A stretch of 44,774 nt of DNA from a virus: the IMG/VR virus record IMGVR_UViG_3300034169_000012, positions 1 to 44,774 of that record; one strand, 5' to 3'. The stretch's first letter is position 1, and each line of letters begins with the position of its first letter. The notes below the pieces were generated by a model. That model was not told the DNA's origin. It saw nothing but the letters and a program-made list of their open reading frames with translations, and did no database searches. This document shows, piece by piece, positions 9,351 through 17,825 of this stretch. Position numbers and translations under genes: made by a program.

Positions 9351-9870
9351 TGGCGTCCTTCCTTTCGAGGCCGTACAAACGGTCTCCGTTGAGTACGATG
9401 TAGTATTCGTCCACGTCGGCATACTTCCCGTCGACCATGACGTTCCCGGGCTTCGTGCCGATCTTATTCATTCCGATCTTCTCGAGCAGGTGGCCGGCCG
9501 GGGCGTTCGTCGAGAGCACCCTGGCCATGGCGTAGTGCAGGTTCCACCGGTAGAGCAGGTCGCCCTTGAGCTGTTCGGCGATCCCCTGCATTTTCTTGGC
9601 GTTGCGGTTCTCCGGCAGGAACATGGCCGCGTGGATGGAGCACCCGCGGAACGGGCGAAGGTTCTCGAGAATGATCGTGCCGATCGGGATCGGCCGGCCC
9701 TTCTCGAATATCCCATATACCATCGTGAACGGATCGAACATGGCCAGAGAGATCTCCGCCATGCCGATGGCGTCGTCGAACATCTTGAGCTTGAGGTCGG
9801 GCTTCATGAGTTCGTTGACGATAAAGTCAAGGTTCCCGGGTCTCTTGTCTAAGAGCTTGATTCCAGCCAT
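9340..9870 (-). CDS. GNAT-like acetyltransferase in the virion module
   Basis: 176 aa from the ATG at 9870, chosen because AGATAGGAGGCCTGTC stands just before it; a longer frame to 9945 lacks such a site. The layout is that of GNAT proteins encoded in podovirus structural clusters: a central beta-strand region (FEKGRPIPIGTIILENL), IHAAMFLPENRN, a helix with KKMQGIAEQLKGDLLYRWNL, and LLEKIGMNKIGT near the end, matching the typical GNAT ending in which an aromatic/loop segment follows 'A..l.ekiGF'. The substrate is unknown; acetylation of a host or virion target is possible. Recognition is by pattern only. Confidence 0.6.
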   Translation of the reverse strand: MAGIKLLDKRPGNLDFIVNELMKPDLKLKMFDDAIGMAEISLAMFDPFTMVYGIFEKGRPIPIGTIILENLRPFRGCSIHAAMFLPENRNAKKMQGIAEQLKGDLLYRWNLHYAMARVLSTNAPAGHLLEKIGMNKIGTKPGNVMVDGKYADVDEYYIVLNGDRLYGLERKDANGS

Positions 9871-9880
9871 GACAGGCCTC

Positions 9881-10522
9881 CTATCTAATTTTTTCGGCGA
9901 GGACGCCGGCCGCAAACCCGCCGGCCGCCCAGGCCACTTTTTCAAACAGCGTTACGTCCTTCCGGTGAGAGATCACGTCCTTGAGCCCGGAGATGATTCC
10001 CGCGTTGAGCGCGTCCTTCTGAGCGTGCAGGATCTCCTTGGCCTTCCAGTCGGAGATCTCCGTCCGGTACAGCGCCTCGCGTGCGTTCCATGCGGGCTCC
10101 CGCACGTTCACGTACTCCTGGTGCTCGACGATTCTGAACACGACCAATCGGTACGTCTCGAGCCCCATGGTCACTGACTTTCCGTCAGTTGCGATGTCCG
10201 ATACCCCGAGGATCTGAGACGCCTGATCCACGAGCTCGGTCGGCGTGGCGGTCTCTATCTTGGCGAGCTGGGCCCGGAACCACCGCTCCCGCTCCAAGGC
10301 GTCCTGCCTGGATTTGGCCAGCAAGGCCTCTGCGGCGTCGATAGCGGCATCTTTGCCCTTTAGCTGGGCGTCCAGGGAGGCTATCTGCACCTCGGCCAGC
10401 CTGGCTCGCTCCAGGGCCACCGCCGCGTCGATCCTGGCGTTGATGTAGGACCCTACCCCAAGGGCGATCCCGGCCAGGACCAGTGCCGCGGCGATGATGA
10501 TGATGAAAACCTTACCCTTCAC
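9881..10522 (-). CDS. Candidate spanin-like membrane/coiled-coil protein (lysis cassette)
   Basis: 213 aa, GTG start at 10522 overlapping the upstream small membrane protein gene by 11 nt. An N-terminal membrane segment (about residues 5-27, very rich in I, A, L, V) is followed by a long Ala/Glu/Arg helix (30-90) expected to form a coiled coil in the periplasm. A second weakly hydrophobic stretch lies near the C-terminus (192-208). This is the topology of an inner-membrane spanin (Rz-like), but the protein is longer than usual and no nested outer-membrane lipoprotein frame was identified. It is third in the cassette after endolysin and holin candidates. Confidence 0.5.
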   Translation of the reverse strand: MKGKVFIIIIAAALVLAGIALGVGSYINARIDAAVALERARLAEVQIASLDAQLKGKDAAIDAAEALLAKSRQDALERERWFRAQLAKIETATPTELVDQASQILGVSDIATDGKSVTMGLETYRLVVFRIVEHQEYVNVREPAWNAREALYRTEISDWKAKEILHAQKDALNAGIISGLKDVISHRKDVTLFEKVAWAAGGFAAGVLAEKIR

Positions 10523-10811
10523 GTTGCGGCCTCATGAGTAGGTTCTGGATGTTGTCCAGCTTCCTGTCGATCGACGTCAGGTTAGCCTTGATCGAAGCCA
10601 GCTCGGCCGTGTGCGTGGCGAGCAGTGAGATGTGGGCCGAGACCATGTCCGTCGATGCGGCACATTCCGAGTGAGATGTGAGTCTATCCTTGTTTGCCAC
10701 GGCAACACTCTCCTTCAGTCGCTTGTTGTTGTAGTAGATGTTCGCCCACTGAGCCAGCGACGAGAGGATCAGCAGGAGCAAAGAGATGCTTACAGTCGTG
10801 TCGCCGTTCAT
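10512..10811 (-). CDS. Small membrane protein, candidate holin
   Basis: 99 aa. One hydrophobic segment lies at about residues 8-30 (SISLLLLILSSLAQW), followed by a charged helical tail with heptad-like Leu/Ile spacing (about 60-95). The start follows the endolysin stop by one base, and the end overlaps the spanin-like gene, so the three are translationally linked. A single N-terminal membrane helix with a coiled-coil tail fits a class III-like holin or a holin partner. The three-helix protein at 12225-12509 is a competing holin candidate. Confidence 0.5.
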   Translation of the reverse strand: MNGDTTVSISLLLLILSSLAQWANIYYNNKRLKESVAVANKDRLTSHSECAASTDMVSAHISLLATHTAELASIKANLTSIDRKLDNIQNLLMRPQREG

Positions 10812-10812
10812 G

Positions 10813-11298
10813 TTACCACTCCACTCCAGCCATGAAGCTGTCGCTCGGCGACGGCTGGATAAATTGGGCGTAGTCGATGTGGACCATCAACGAGCCGTGC
10901 TTCTTGTAATTGAGCCACCCCACCCGGGGGGCCGGCTTCAGCTTGCGGGCCAGGCTGACGATCAGGTCACGATCCTTCGGGCTCGTTGCCTGGAGATCCA
11001 GGGCGAGCCCGAACAGGTGCGCCGACAGGAAGCCTTGAACCATCCCCTTCTTCCCACCAGCTACCCAGGCTTCGTACCTCTCGCGCTCGTAATCGAGGCA
11101 CCGGTATCCGCTGTTCACTGCGAGTGGCGTGCCGCCCCGCTTCTCCCGGATCTCCTCGAACCCTGCGAACAGGATCTGATACTCGAGGGCGATCTCGAGG
11201 TCCTCATCCATGAGGCCGCGGGGCAGACGCTTACAGTGCTTGCACCGGTACTCCTCTACCGTGATGTGCGTCTTGCCGAGATACTTTACCTGGGCCAT
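10813..11298 (-). CDS. M15-family peptidoglycan peptidase (endolysin)
   Basis: 161 aa. The peptidase M15A metal site is visible: SGYR at 63-66, then SAHLFGLALD with His94 and Asp101 (SxHxxGxAxD) and VHID with His140 and Asp142. Family members are zinc D-Ala-D-Ala or L-Ala-D-Glu peptidases that cut peptidoglycan cross-links or stems. An N-terminal segment (CKHCKRLP, residues 19-26) carries two cysteines, seen in other phage M15 proteins. There is no signal peptide, so it should need the neighbouring holin for export. It is the first gene of the lysis cassette. Confidence 0.9.
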   Translation of the reverse strand: MAQVKYLGKTHITVEEYRCKHCKRLPRGLMDEDLEIALEYQILFAGFEEIREKRGGTPLAVNSGYRCLDYERERYEAWVAGGKKGMVQGFLSAHLFGLALDLQATSPKDRDLIVSLARKLKPAPRVGWLNYKKHGSLMVHIDYAQFIQPSPSDSFMAGVEW

Positions 11299-11302
11299 GG
11301 GA

Positions 11303-12259
11303 CTACACTACGGGCGGAGTAAGAGTTTCGACGTTCTCGCAGTGGAGGTTGTCGATGTACTGGTGGACCAGGTACCCGGCCGACCCGTGAAGGTCGTTCG
11401 AGCTGAAGATGACGGCGTAGGCCGTGTGGTCCGACAAGGACGTGAACCGCTTGGAGAAGCGATCCATCGCGGCCTTCGAGAGGATCGGGAAGGCGTAAGG
11501 GTCGGCGCCCCACGTCAGGTCGGCCTGGAGGTAGTGGGCGCTGTCGGCCGTCCGGATCGTGATCGTGGCGTAGTGAGCGTCGGGGTCCGTGATGGCGGGG
11601 TCGTCGTGGGACCACTGGTGATTGAAGTACAGGTGGTAGTCGGCCGAGAGCTCGAGCGTCCCGACCCCGGTGAGCGTGGCCACGTTGGGGGTCGCGTCGA
11701 TGGCGAAGTCGAGCCCAAAGAGGGACGGGTAGGGAGCCAGGTGCGCCCGGTCGCCGCAGATCCGGATGTCCGAGAGGGCGATGTCGCGCACGGAGATGCT
11801 GTCCACCCCGCCGTCATACGTGGCGCTGGGCGTGAGGGCCAGGAGAGACGTGGCGTCGGTCGCGTTAGCCAGGACCACGATCTCGTAGGTGCCCTCGGAG
11901 TAGCCGCCAACGGCGAACGGGCCGGTCGTGACGTTCTCGAGGCTCAGGGCCAGGGTCCCCGCGGTCCTGCCGGAAAGGCGAACGGAGATGCGGTAGCTGT
12001 GACCCGTGGTCAGGGAGATGTTCTGGGTCAGGGGGGTCGTGTCGGCGATCGTGCCGTCATGGACAGCCCGGCCCAGCGTGCCGGCCCAGCCGGCCGCGGC
12101 GGTCCAGCTCGTCAGGTCGTTGGTGGCGAAGTCGCCATTGGCGACCAGGTTGGCGCTTCCGTCCAGGGCGCGAGTCCATCCGGTCGGGGCGAAACCGCCC
12201 TCCGCGGCATGATGACCCCAGGCCTCAAACGAAGGGTTCAGAAGGGTTTGCGGGCTCAT
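11303..12259 (-). CDS. Virion protein with carbohydrate-binding-like beta-sandwich
   Basis: 318 aa; AGGAGG precedes the ATG at 12259, and the start overlaps the upstream membrane-protein gene by 35 nt. The N-terminal 150 residues (NPSFEAWG, NGDFATNDLTSWT, beta-rich, ending SISVRDIALSDI) have the signature of CBM4/9-type galactose-binding-like beta-sandwiches, which start with 'NGDF....W'. The C-terminal half is beta-rich and unrecognised. It probably sits on the tail or capsid surface and binds sugars; this is inference from fold and neighbourhood. Confidence 0.6.
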   Translation of the reverse strand: MSPQTLLNPSFEAWGHHAAEGGFAPTGWTRALDGSANLVANGDFATNDLTSWTAAAGWAGTLGRAVHDGTIADTTPLTQNISLTTGHSYRISVRLSGRTAGTLALSLENVTTGPFAVGGYSEGTYEIVVLANATDATSLLALTPSATYDGGVDSISVRDIALSDIRICGDRAHLAPYPSLFGLDFAIDATPNVATLTGVGTLELSADYHLYFNHQWSHDDPAITDPDAHYATITIRTADSAHYLQADLTWGADPYAFPILSKAAMDRFSKRFTSLSDHTAYAVIFSSNDLHGSAGYLVHQYIDNLHCENVETLTPPVV

Positions 12260-12509
12260 TGTAAGCCTCCTTGTGCAATTTTACAATTATGAAAGTCCCC
12301 AGGCCTGCGCCGAGGGAATAGAAAACGATCAACGCCGGTGACCAAGACCGGATGAGCAAGCCCAAGACTACAATGTCGAAGGCCGTCAGCCCACCCCCGA
12401 GACCTCCCGCATGGTACTCCCGGCTGTCCGTTACGTACTGATACCACATCGTCGCCATAGCGTCCCGAAGGAGACCGACGACGAAGTAGATCAGGCACGA
12501 GAGAATCAC
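12225..12509 (-). CDS. Three-helix membrane protein, unknown (alternative holin candidate)
   Basis: 94 aa. GTG start at 12509 with GGAGG seven bases upstream. Hydrophobic segments at about residues 2-21, 41-54 and 57-76 are joined by a Gly-rich loop (YHAGGLGGGLTAF). The size and number of helices fit a class I holin, but the gene is two genes away from the endolysin, inside the tail adhesin cluster. It could instead be a membrane channel or anchor used at DNA entry. I do not recognise the family with certainty. Confidence 0.55.
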   Translation of the reverse strand: MILSCLIYFVVGLLRDAMATMWYQYVTDSREYHAGGLGGGLTAFDIVVLGLLIRSWSPALIVFYSLGAGLGTFIIVKLHKEAYNEPANPSEPFV

Positions 12510-12521
12510 TTGAGGCCTCCA

Positions 12522-13775
12522 TTACGGCATCTCCGGGACGAACACGATGTTTTGCTCGGCCCCCCAGGTAAGCCCGCCGTCGGCGGCGGCCATGTTCGCG
12601 TATTCGTAGGCGATCCAGGCGGCCGATCTGGCGACTGAGGAAAGCCTTATTTCGTCCATCACCCCATCGACGTAGGTCGGGTCAATACTCTTGCCGAGCC
12701 AGAGGCCTCCCAACGAATCGGTAGTCCCAGTGTTGCCTGATATGTCGGCGCTCTGAACGAAGGCCCCGTCCACATAAAAGTCAAGGAGACTGGTAGCGCG
12801 ATTTATCACTACGGTCCAATGGTGCCACCCGTCCGCCGCGATGCCGGGAAATGCGTAGGCCACATTTGCCAGCAAGACATAGGTATAGGGGGGGCCAGAA
12901 GCGAAAATCCAGCCCGTAGCCCCAGACCTCTTTTCTACTATCCCAGAGTAGGAGGCGAGACTTACCCAGCCGCTGACGGAAAAGCTCCCCGCCCCGAACT
13001 GTATGCTCGCAGGGTTTCCGATAGCGATGGCGCCTGAATCACCGTCGAAGTCCTGTCCCTTGCCGATTTTGCTATCGGCCTCAGCGGGGTCATTCGCACC
13101 ATTTTTAGCCCCGTCGTTGTCGTTTCCCGTCGAGTCGAGTATCGTCGAGGTCGTCGCGTCGTTCATGTGCCAGATGGCGGCGAAGTCGGCGTCCCACACG
13201 GCCTCGTGGTCATCACCGTCGGCCGCGTCGACGTTACCATAGTAACACCAAATATGGGTGCCGGCCGCGGCAACGTCGGTCCTGACCCAGAAGATGCCGG
13301 TCGCCTCTCCGCCAGCAACGACGAAGGACTCCCTTTCGTAGGGCAACGGCGTCTGCCCATCGGCCGCGGTGAAACGGATGTCGAACCCATCGGCGCGGCA
13401 CTCAGCCCCGATGCTGGGATCGGATACTATAGGGACTTCGACGGGGAAGCTGGCGAGATCGCTCGCCGTAGCGGGGAGGTCGATGCGCCGGCGATAAGCC
13501 CACCCGGACAGGAAGTCAGTCCGATACTGGGTGTCGGTCGGCACCCACGCCGAGCCGTTCCACATTTCCATGGACCCGCCATGAGCCCACAGGTCTCCGA
13601 CCTGGGGATTGACTGGGGCCGAGGTCCCGGCGCTGATCGTAGCCACACCGTCACCGGTCACCTTGGTCTGGATCAGCGCAAGCATCTTCCCGAACTCCTC
13701 GTCGATCTGCATGAGCGCCTTGGCCATCACGGGGTCGCCCACAGCCGGACGCTTGAAGCTTCTGTTGTAGGCCAT
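12522..13775 (-). CDS. DUF2341 plus LamG (concanavalin A-like) tail adhesin
   Basis: 417 aa. The N-terminal 60 residues form a short helical attachment region. DUF2341 follows (about 90-185) with its hallmark elements WAYRRRIDLPA, GFDIRFTAADG, LPYERESF, IWCYYGN and AVWD. A LamG/ConA-like jelly-roll (about 205-395) follows with FAAIWHMND, DSTGNDNDG, SFSVSGWV, WHHWTVV and VDGVMDEIRL. This pair is common in secreted and virion surface proteins that bind glycans. The ATG overlaps the previous stop (TAATG), so it is co-translated with the tail-tube-like protein. A receptor-binding or virion decoration role is inferred. Confidence 0.8.
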   Translation of the reverse strand: MAYNRSFKRPAVGDPVMAKALMQIDEEFGKMLALIQTKVTGDGVATISAGTSAPVNPQVGDLWAHGGSMEMWNGSAWVPTDTQYRTDFLSGWAYRRRIDLPATASDLASFPVEVPIVSDPSIGAECRADGFDIRFTAADGQTPLPYERESFVVAGGEATGIFWVRTDVAAAGTHIWCYYGNVDAADGDDHEAVWDADFAAIWHMNDATTSTILDSTGNDNDGAKNGANDPAEADSKIGKGQDFDGDSGAIAIGNPASIQFGAGSFSVSGWVSLASYSGIVEKRSGATGWIFASGPPYTYVLLANVAYAFPGIAADGWHHWTVVINRATSLLDFYVDGAFVQSADISGNTGTTDSLGGLWLGKSIDPTYVDGVMDEIRLSSVARSAAWIAYEYANMAAADGGLTWGAEQNIVFVPEMP

Positions 13776-15301
13776 TACTTCACCGTCGTCATGTAGCCGC
13801 GGAAGATGATCCCGTGGAACTCGAACCCGTAGGAATTGTTGCTGTCCTTGATGACCGGGCGGAACTCCTTGCCGAGAACGTCGATCAGGACCTCGTAGCG
13901 CCGGATGCCGGCGCCGCCCGTGCCGGCAATAGTGTACGGCACTACTACCTTGACGTTGGCCTCGTTGGACATCTCGAGAAGGATCGTCACGTCCTCGCTC
14001 GTCTTCTTCTCGATGAACAGGTCGGCCTGGAGGATCCTCTTGTTCTTGTGGCGATCGCCGAAGAACAGCGGGGGGAAGGTCATCCCCGACTCGTAGGGGG
14101 TAGATAACTCCTGGTAAGAGGCGTACTTCTGCTCGAGAACGTCGCCGCCCGTCGTCCCGATGATGGGGATCCCGCCGACGCCGTAGGCCCGGCGCTCGTC
14201 AGCGGTCAGGCCGGTCAGGTCCTTCTCGAACGCGCCGAGCGCTGAATAGCTCAGGCCGGTCAGGTTCTTCTTCCCGACCAGCTCACCCTCGAAGGTGCTG
14301 TAGATCAGGAGGGTGCCGTTTGTCGCCGTCCCCGCGGGCGGGAACGCCACGTAAAGGAACCCGGTATCATCGTAGTACCGCGCCACGGCCCTGTGATAGT
14401 AGAGCGGGTCGATCCCGTCGATGATGAACTTGTTGAACTTCGACCAGGAGAGCGGCGAAGGGGCAGAGCCGAGAGACATCTGCTCGAACCCGCGCTTGGT
14501 CAGGAAGTAGTGGACCCCAGGCTTCCCCGTGAGGGTCTTGGGCGCCATCAGCCCGACTTCCTCGGTGATCGGGGACGACCCGAACCCCTCCGTGTCGCTG
14601 ATGAGCGAGACGCGGTGGATCGAGTTGTTGAAGTAGATGATTACGGCGTCCTCGAGCTTCCGGCCGCCGTTGATGGCCCCGCCGGCAGTGATGAGAAGGC
14701 GGTCCTCCTCCTGGAACGTGTCGATGTCGCCCGGGTAGGACGGCCAAATCTCCTGGTACCCCTCGACCCACGAGCCGTCGACGAAACGGATGGGCCGGAG
14801 CAGGAAAAGCCACGTCTTGTAGCCCAGGAGGTACCTGGCCTTGAGCGTTTCGCTCGAGACGAGCTCGGCAAACGTCGTCCCGTCCCAGTATCTGATGATC
14901 GGGTCGTCCGAATAGGTGAAAACGGCCCGGTCGTCGATGTTGGCGAAGCTCACGACCGAGTCCGGGGTGCCGCTCGCCCCGCCAAGGAGCGTCCAGTCGA
15001 TGTTTCCGGACAGGTACTCGACGCCGGCGGGCGTGAAGGCCATGAGATTCTTCGTCAGGTCGTACTTTTCCATGATCGGGAGCAAGAGCACGTCCCGGTT
15101 GTCTCCCAGACCGCGCTTCACGGAGACCCCGTTGAGGTAATCGACCCCGGGGAGCTTGCCGGCCTTCCCGTTCTTGACGAGGACGTTGTTCGCGTCCGTG
15201 AAATAGAGCGGGTTGTCGGGGTTGGGGAGCATCTCGGGGATGAAATCCGCGTTGATGCCCTTCCACCCGATCATTTCGGCCAGCGGGAGCAGGTGATCCA
15301 T
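13775..15301 (-). CDS. Tail tubular/stabilisation-like protein (beta-propeller type)
   Basis: 508 aa, beta-rich throughout. It opens with helical MDHLLPLAEMIGWKGINADF and then NPLYFTDANNVLVKNGKAGK, the 'a.N..v..G....r.G' pattern shared by P22 gp10-like DNA stabilisation proteins and T7 gp12-like tail tube proteins. Repeated blades with aromatic-rich strands follow (RYWDGTTFAEL, YKTWLFLL). In podoviruses this protein forms the nozzle below the adaptor. The gene is preceded at short spacing by a carbohydrate-binding-like gene and overlaps the next start by one base. Assignment is by pattern and context. Confidence 0.6.
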   Translation of the reverse strand: MDHLLPLAEMIGWKGINADFIPEMLPNPDNPLYFTDANNVLVKNGKAGKLPGVDYLNGVSVKRGLGDNRDVLLLPIMEKYDLTKNLMAFTPAGVEYLSGNIDWTLLGGASGTPDSVVSFANIDDRAVFTYSDDPIIRYWDGTTFAELVSSETLKARYLLGYKTWLFLLRPIRFVDGSWVEGYQEIWPSYPGDIDTFQEEDRLLITAGGAINGGRKLEDAVIIYFNNSIHRVSLISDTEGFGSSPITEEVGLMAPKTLTGKPGVHYFLTKRGFEQMSLGSAPSPLSWSKFNKFIIDGIDPLYYHRAVARYYDDTGFLYVAFPPAGTATNGTLLIYSTFEGELVGKKNLTGLSYSALGAFEKDLTGLTADERRAYGVGGIPIIGTTGGDVLEQKYASYQELSTPYESGMTFPPLFFGDRHKNKRILQADLFIEKKTSEDVTILLEMSNEANVKVVVPYTIAGTGGAGIRRYEVLIDVLGKEFRPVIKDSNNSYGFEFHGIIFRGYMTTVK

Positions 15302-15302
15302 G

Positions 15303-16181
15303 CTAATTCCCCTCGTAGTCGATCGTCACTGGGATCCGCGGAGCCCAAATCGTAGGCTCCTCACCGGCGAGCGACCTGGTCCTCGAGATGTTTCCCTCCT
15401 GGAAGGAGGCCTCCAGGTATTCGTAGAGCCCGGCCACCTCGGTTCCGCCCGGGACGTCGCGCTGGCGGTACCCGAAGGTCCTGGTCAGCGTCTCGAGAAG
15501 GCCGGCGATCTCGATCTTACCCACGGCCAGGGCCCGGGAGAACGTCTCCCTGAGCCTCATGGCGTTGAACGCGAATCCGCCGGCGCCCGTATTGGTCAGC
15601 GTCTCCTCCATCGCCATGCCCTCGTCTGCGTTCCCGTCGGCCCGAGCCTTCGGGGCCTCGCCGGATCCAAGCACTTCGGTAACGGAAGCGAACAGCCGCT
15701 CCACCATGACGAGCGAGACGTCGTCGTACTTCCCGTTGCTGATGACGAAGGTGCCGCCGTCGTCGGCCGACTCGCTGTCGAGGTCGAGGATCAGGTTGTA
15801 GATACCGCTTTCCGTCATGTGCTCCGATATGTCAAGAGCATCGCAGATGAGCTCATTCCCGTCCTGGGCGCCAATAAACTCGTCGAAGGCCAGCTCCACG
15901 ATCGTCCCGCTCGGCTTCTGGAGGCTCACGGTGAACGTGTTGGCCCCGTCTCCGCCAGAGCCCTCATACGAGGTGTAATAGATCCTGACCGTGAGGGCCG
16001 CGGAGATGACCGAGCCGTACTTGGACACCCCCTGGGCCAGGCGGTAGCTGTTGGCCAGCTCGCTCGTCGCCCTCGAGCCCCCTCGCGCCATGCCGGCGAC
16101 CCAGGCGAACGGGCGGGCGCCGATGTTGCCCCACCCGGAGAGGTCGGTGTCGAACGTTCCGTTGACGATCTTCTCGGCCAT
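15303..16181 (-). CDS. Tail-associated protein with N-terminal carbohydrate-binding-like domain
   Basis: 292 aa. The opening IVNGTFDTDLSGWG is the typical start of a CBM4/9-like beta-sandwich, which runs to about residue 180 (YDDVSLVMVE). The remainder carries loosely repeated segments with 'LRETFSRALAV' and 'LLETLTRTFGY', similar to repeats in the gene just upstream. It starts immediately after the upstream TAA stop (TAAATG) and in the same reading frame, so it may be a module of one larger ancestral protein. A tail fibre or adhesin role is likely but unproven. Confidence 0.55.
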   Translation of the reverse strand: MAEKIVNGTFDTDLSGWGNIGARPFAWVAGMARGGSRATSELANSYRLAQGVSKYGSVISAALTVRIYYTSYEGSGGDGANTFTVSLQKPSGTIVELAFDEFIGAQDGNELICDALDISEHMTESGIYNLILDLDSESADDGGTFVISNGKYDDVSLVMVERLFASVTEVLGSGEAPKARADGNADEGMAMEETLTNTGAGGFAFNAMRLRETFSRALAVGKIEIAGLLETLTRTFGYRQRDVPGGTEVAGLYEYLEASFQEGNISRTRSLAGEEPTIWAPRIPVTIDYEGN

Positions 16182-16694
16182 TTATCGCCTCGTCCTGCGC
16201 TCGAGCCACCGCGTAATGCGGCGGTCCCGGATTCTCCTGGTGAACCACGACTCGTTGATGCCGACCACGTCCCCAACGACCATGATGATGCCCATCACGG
16301 CGCGAGCGATCAGCCTGGTCAGGCTGTCGTACACAGTGATCGAGTCGCTGATGATCTCGACCAGCCGGAGAGCCAGCACCGTGGACACCAGCTCGACAAG
16401 TCTGACTATCTCGGAGACCACCTCCGACATCTGGATTACAGCCTCGAACTCACCCTCGCGAACATCCTCGGTCTCGCCGATGACATGGGTGAGCGCGAAC
16501 GTCCACGACGCCTCGAGCACTTCGCTGATGATCCGAAGGATCCTGGCGCCAAGGGCTTGGATCCGGCTCTCGACCAAAGAGGAGGACTCGTCGATGACCT
16601 TTACGGCGAGCACCCAGAACGATTCCAGGACCTCGTCGATGATCTTGAGGAGGGCGTGGCCGATCGTTGTCTGGGGGGTCTCGCTGATTTCCAT
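16182..16694 (-). CDS. Helical repeat protein, in frame with its upstream neighbour
   Basis: 170 aa made almost wholly of degenerate repeats: LLKIIDEVLES, ILRIISEVLEAS, LRLVEIISDSITVYDS, VVGDVVGINES, with Ile/Leu/Val alternating with Glu/Asp/Ser and an Arg-rich end. The preceding gene ends with LLKIINE, the same unit, followed by TAG, one codon, then this ATG, all in one frame. Only a weak RBS is seen. I think it is the C-terminal repeat part of the upstream lectin-like protein, separated by an amber stop; it may be made by readthrough or reinitiation. Confidence 0.5.
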   Translation of the reverse strand: MEISETPQTTIGHALLKIIDEVLESFWVLAVKVIDESSSLVESRIQALGARILRIISEVLEASWTFALTHVIGETEDVREGEFEAVIQMSEVVSEIVRLVELVSTVLALRLVEIISDSITVYDSLTRLIARAVMGIIMVVGDVVGINESWFTRRIRDRRITRWLERRTRR

Positions 16695-16697
16695 GGT

Positions 16698-17816
16698 CTA
16701 CTCGTTGATGATCTTGAGAAGCGGATTGGCCCCGGCGGCCGCGGCATACGCCACCTGGAGCATCATGGCGTCCCAGTACGGGACGACATCCACGTTGCTG
16801 GCGAAGCCGACGCGACCGCGGAGGGCGTTCACGTGGGCCATCGTCCACCCGCCGGACGGGACGGCAACCATGGCGCCAGCCCTGGCTTGCGTCGTCTCGC
16901 TCATGTCGCCAGACTTTATAACCGACTCCTGGTTATTCGAGTCCAGGATCTTAGCGATGGCGCTGTTGGCCGGCGTGGACCCGGAAGACCTGTAGGCGAC
17001 GTGGCCAGACACCCCGTGGATCGTCGCCTCGGCCGTGTCCGCAAACAGCACCTCGGCGTAAAGGTCCGCGTCGATGGCCGTCTGCTTGATGTAGTCTGTC
17101 GCGCTCGTCATGGGAACGTCGTCCAGCTCGACGTTAGCCGGATTGGTAGCATCGTCGATTATGTCGTCGGCGTTATCCATGACGTAATTCCCGGGGCTGG
17201 ACGTGCCGGCCGCGTTCGGAGAGAGCCCCACGACTCCACCGGGCCCGATGGGGTAGTCGCCGGCCGTGATAGAGCAGGCGAGGTCGTCCATGAACATGTC
17301 GAAAGTCCCGGCCGTGTACGCGCCGAAATACTGGTTGGCGGGGTACGTCGCGGCCTGGGCCTGAGTCGACTGCGTGGCGGCGACACCATCGACCTGGAAG
17401 TCGATCGCCGACGGGTTCGCCGTGACATCGAACTTGAGGTCGATCCTGTACCAGGTGTTGAGCTGGAGGACCGTGGCGCAGGCGTTCCCGACATTGGCCC
17501 CAAACATGGCCTCTATCTGACTTGTCGTTACGTTCAGGCGAAGTGCGGGGGCATCGCCGGCGACGAGGGAGGTCCTGTAAATGATCTCATCGACATTGGG
17601 CCAGGCGTCGAATCTTACGTATACCCGCGCAACGAAGACGCGGGTTGTCGTGATCGACTTTTGCAGGTAGCATGTCGAGGACGACGTCTTATAGAACCTG
17701 GCCGAGTAGGCTCCAGTGCGGAACACGGAGCTCGAGATAGCCGGGCCATTCGTGGCGGTGTACGCCCAGCCGGTTATGTGGCCATGCTCCCATCCATCTA
17801 TGTGCGTGAGTGCCAT
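16698..17816 (-). CDS. Lectin-like (jelly-roll) virion protein
   Basis: 372 aa, RBS AGGAGA. The first 190 residues (DGWEHGH, SARFYKTS, LRLNVTTSQIEAMF, NTWYRIDLKFDV, DFQVDGVA, FDMFMDDLACS) follow the strand order of concanavalin A-like phage structural proteins: an N-terminal 'Dgfe', the W-Y-R-hydrophobic strand, and a final 'mDDl' strand. The C-terminal 180 residues contain PYWDAMMLQVAY, also typical of this phage family, and end in LLKIINE before a TAG stop. It probably forms part of the capsid or tail surface. See the in-frame 16182-16694 gene. Confidence 0.65.
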   Translation of the reverse strand: MALTHIDGWEHGHITGWAYTATNGPAISSSVFRTGAYSARFYKTSSSTCYLQKSITTTRVFVARVYVRFDAWPNVDEIIYRTSLVAGDAPALRLNVTTSQIEAMFGANVGNACATVLQLNTWYRIDLKFDVTANPSAIDFQVDGVAATQSTQAQAATYPANQYFGAYTAGTFDMFMDDLACSITAGDYPIGPGGVVGLSPNAAGTSSPGNYVMDNADDIIDDATNPANVELDDVPMTSATDYIKQTAIDADLYAEVLFADTAEATIHGVSGHVAYRSSGSTPANSAIAKILDSNNQESVIKSGDMSETTQARAGAMVAVPSGGWTMAHVNALRGRVGFASNVDVVPYWDAMMLQVAYAAAAGANPLLKIINE

Positions 17817-17825
17817 GAGTGTCTC

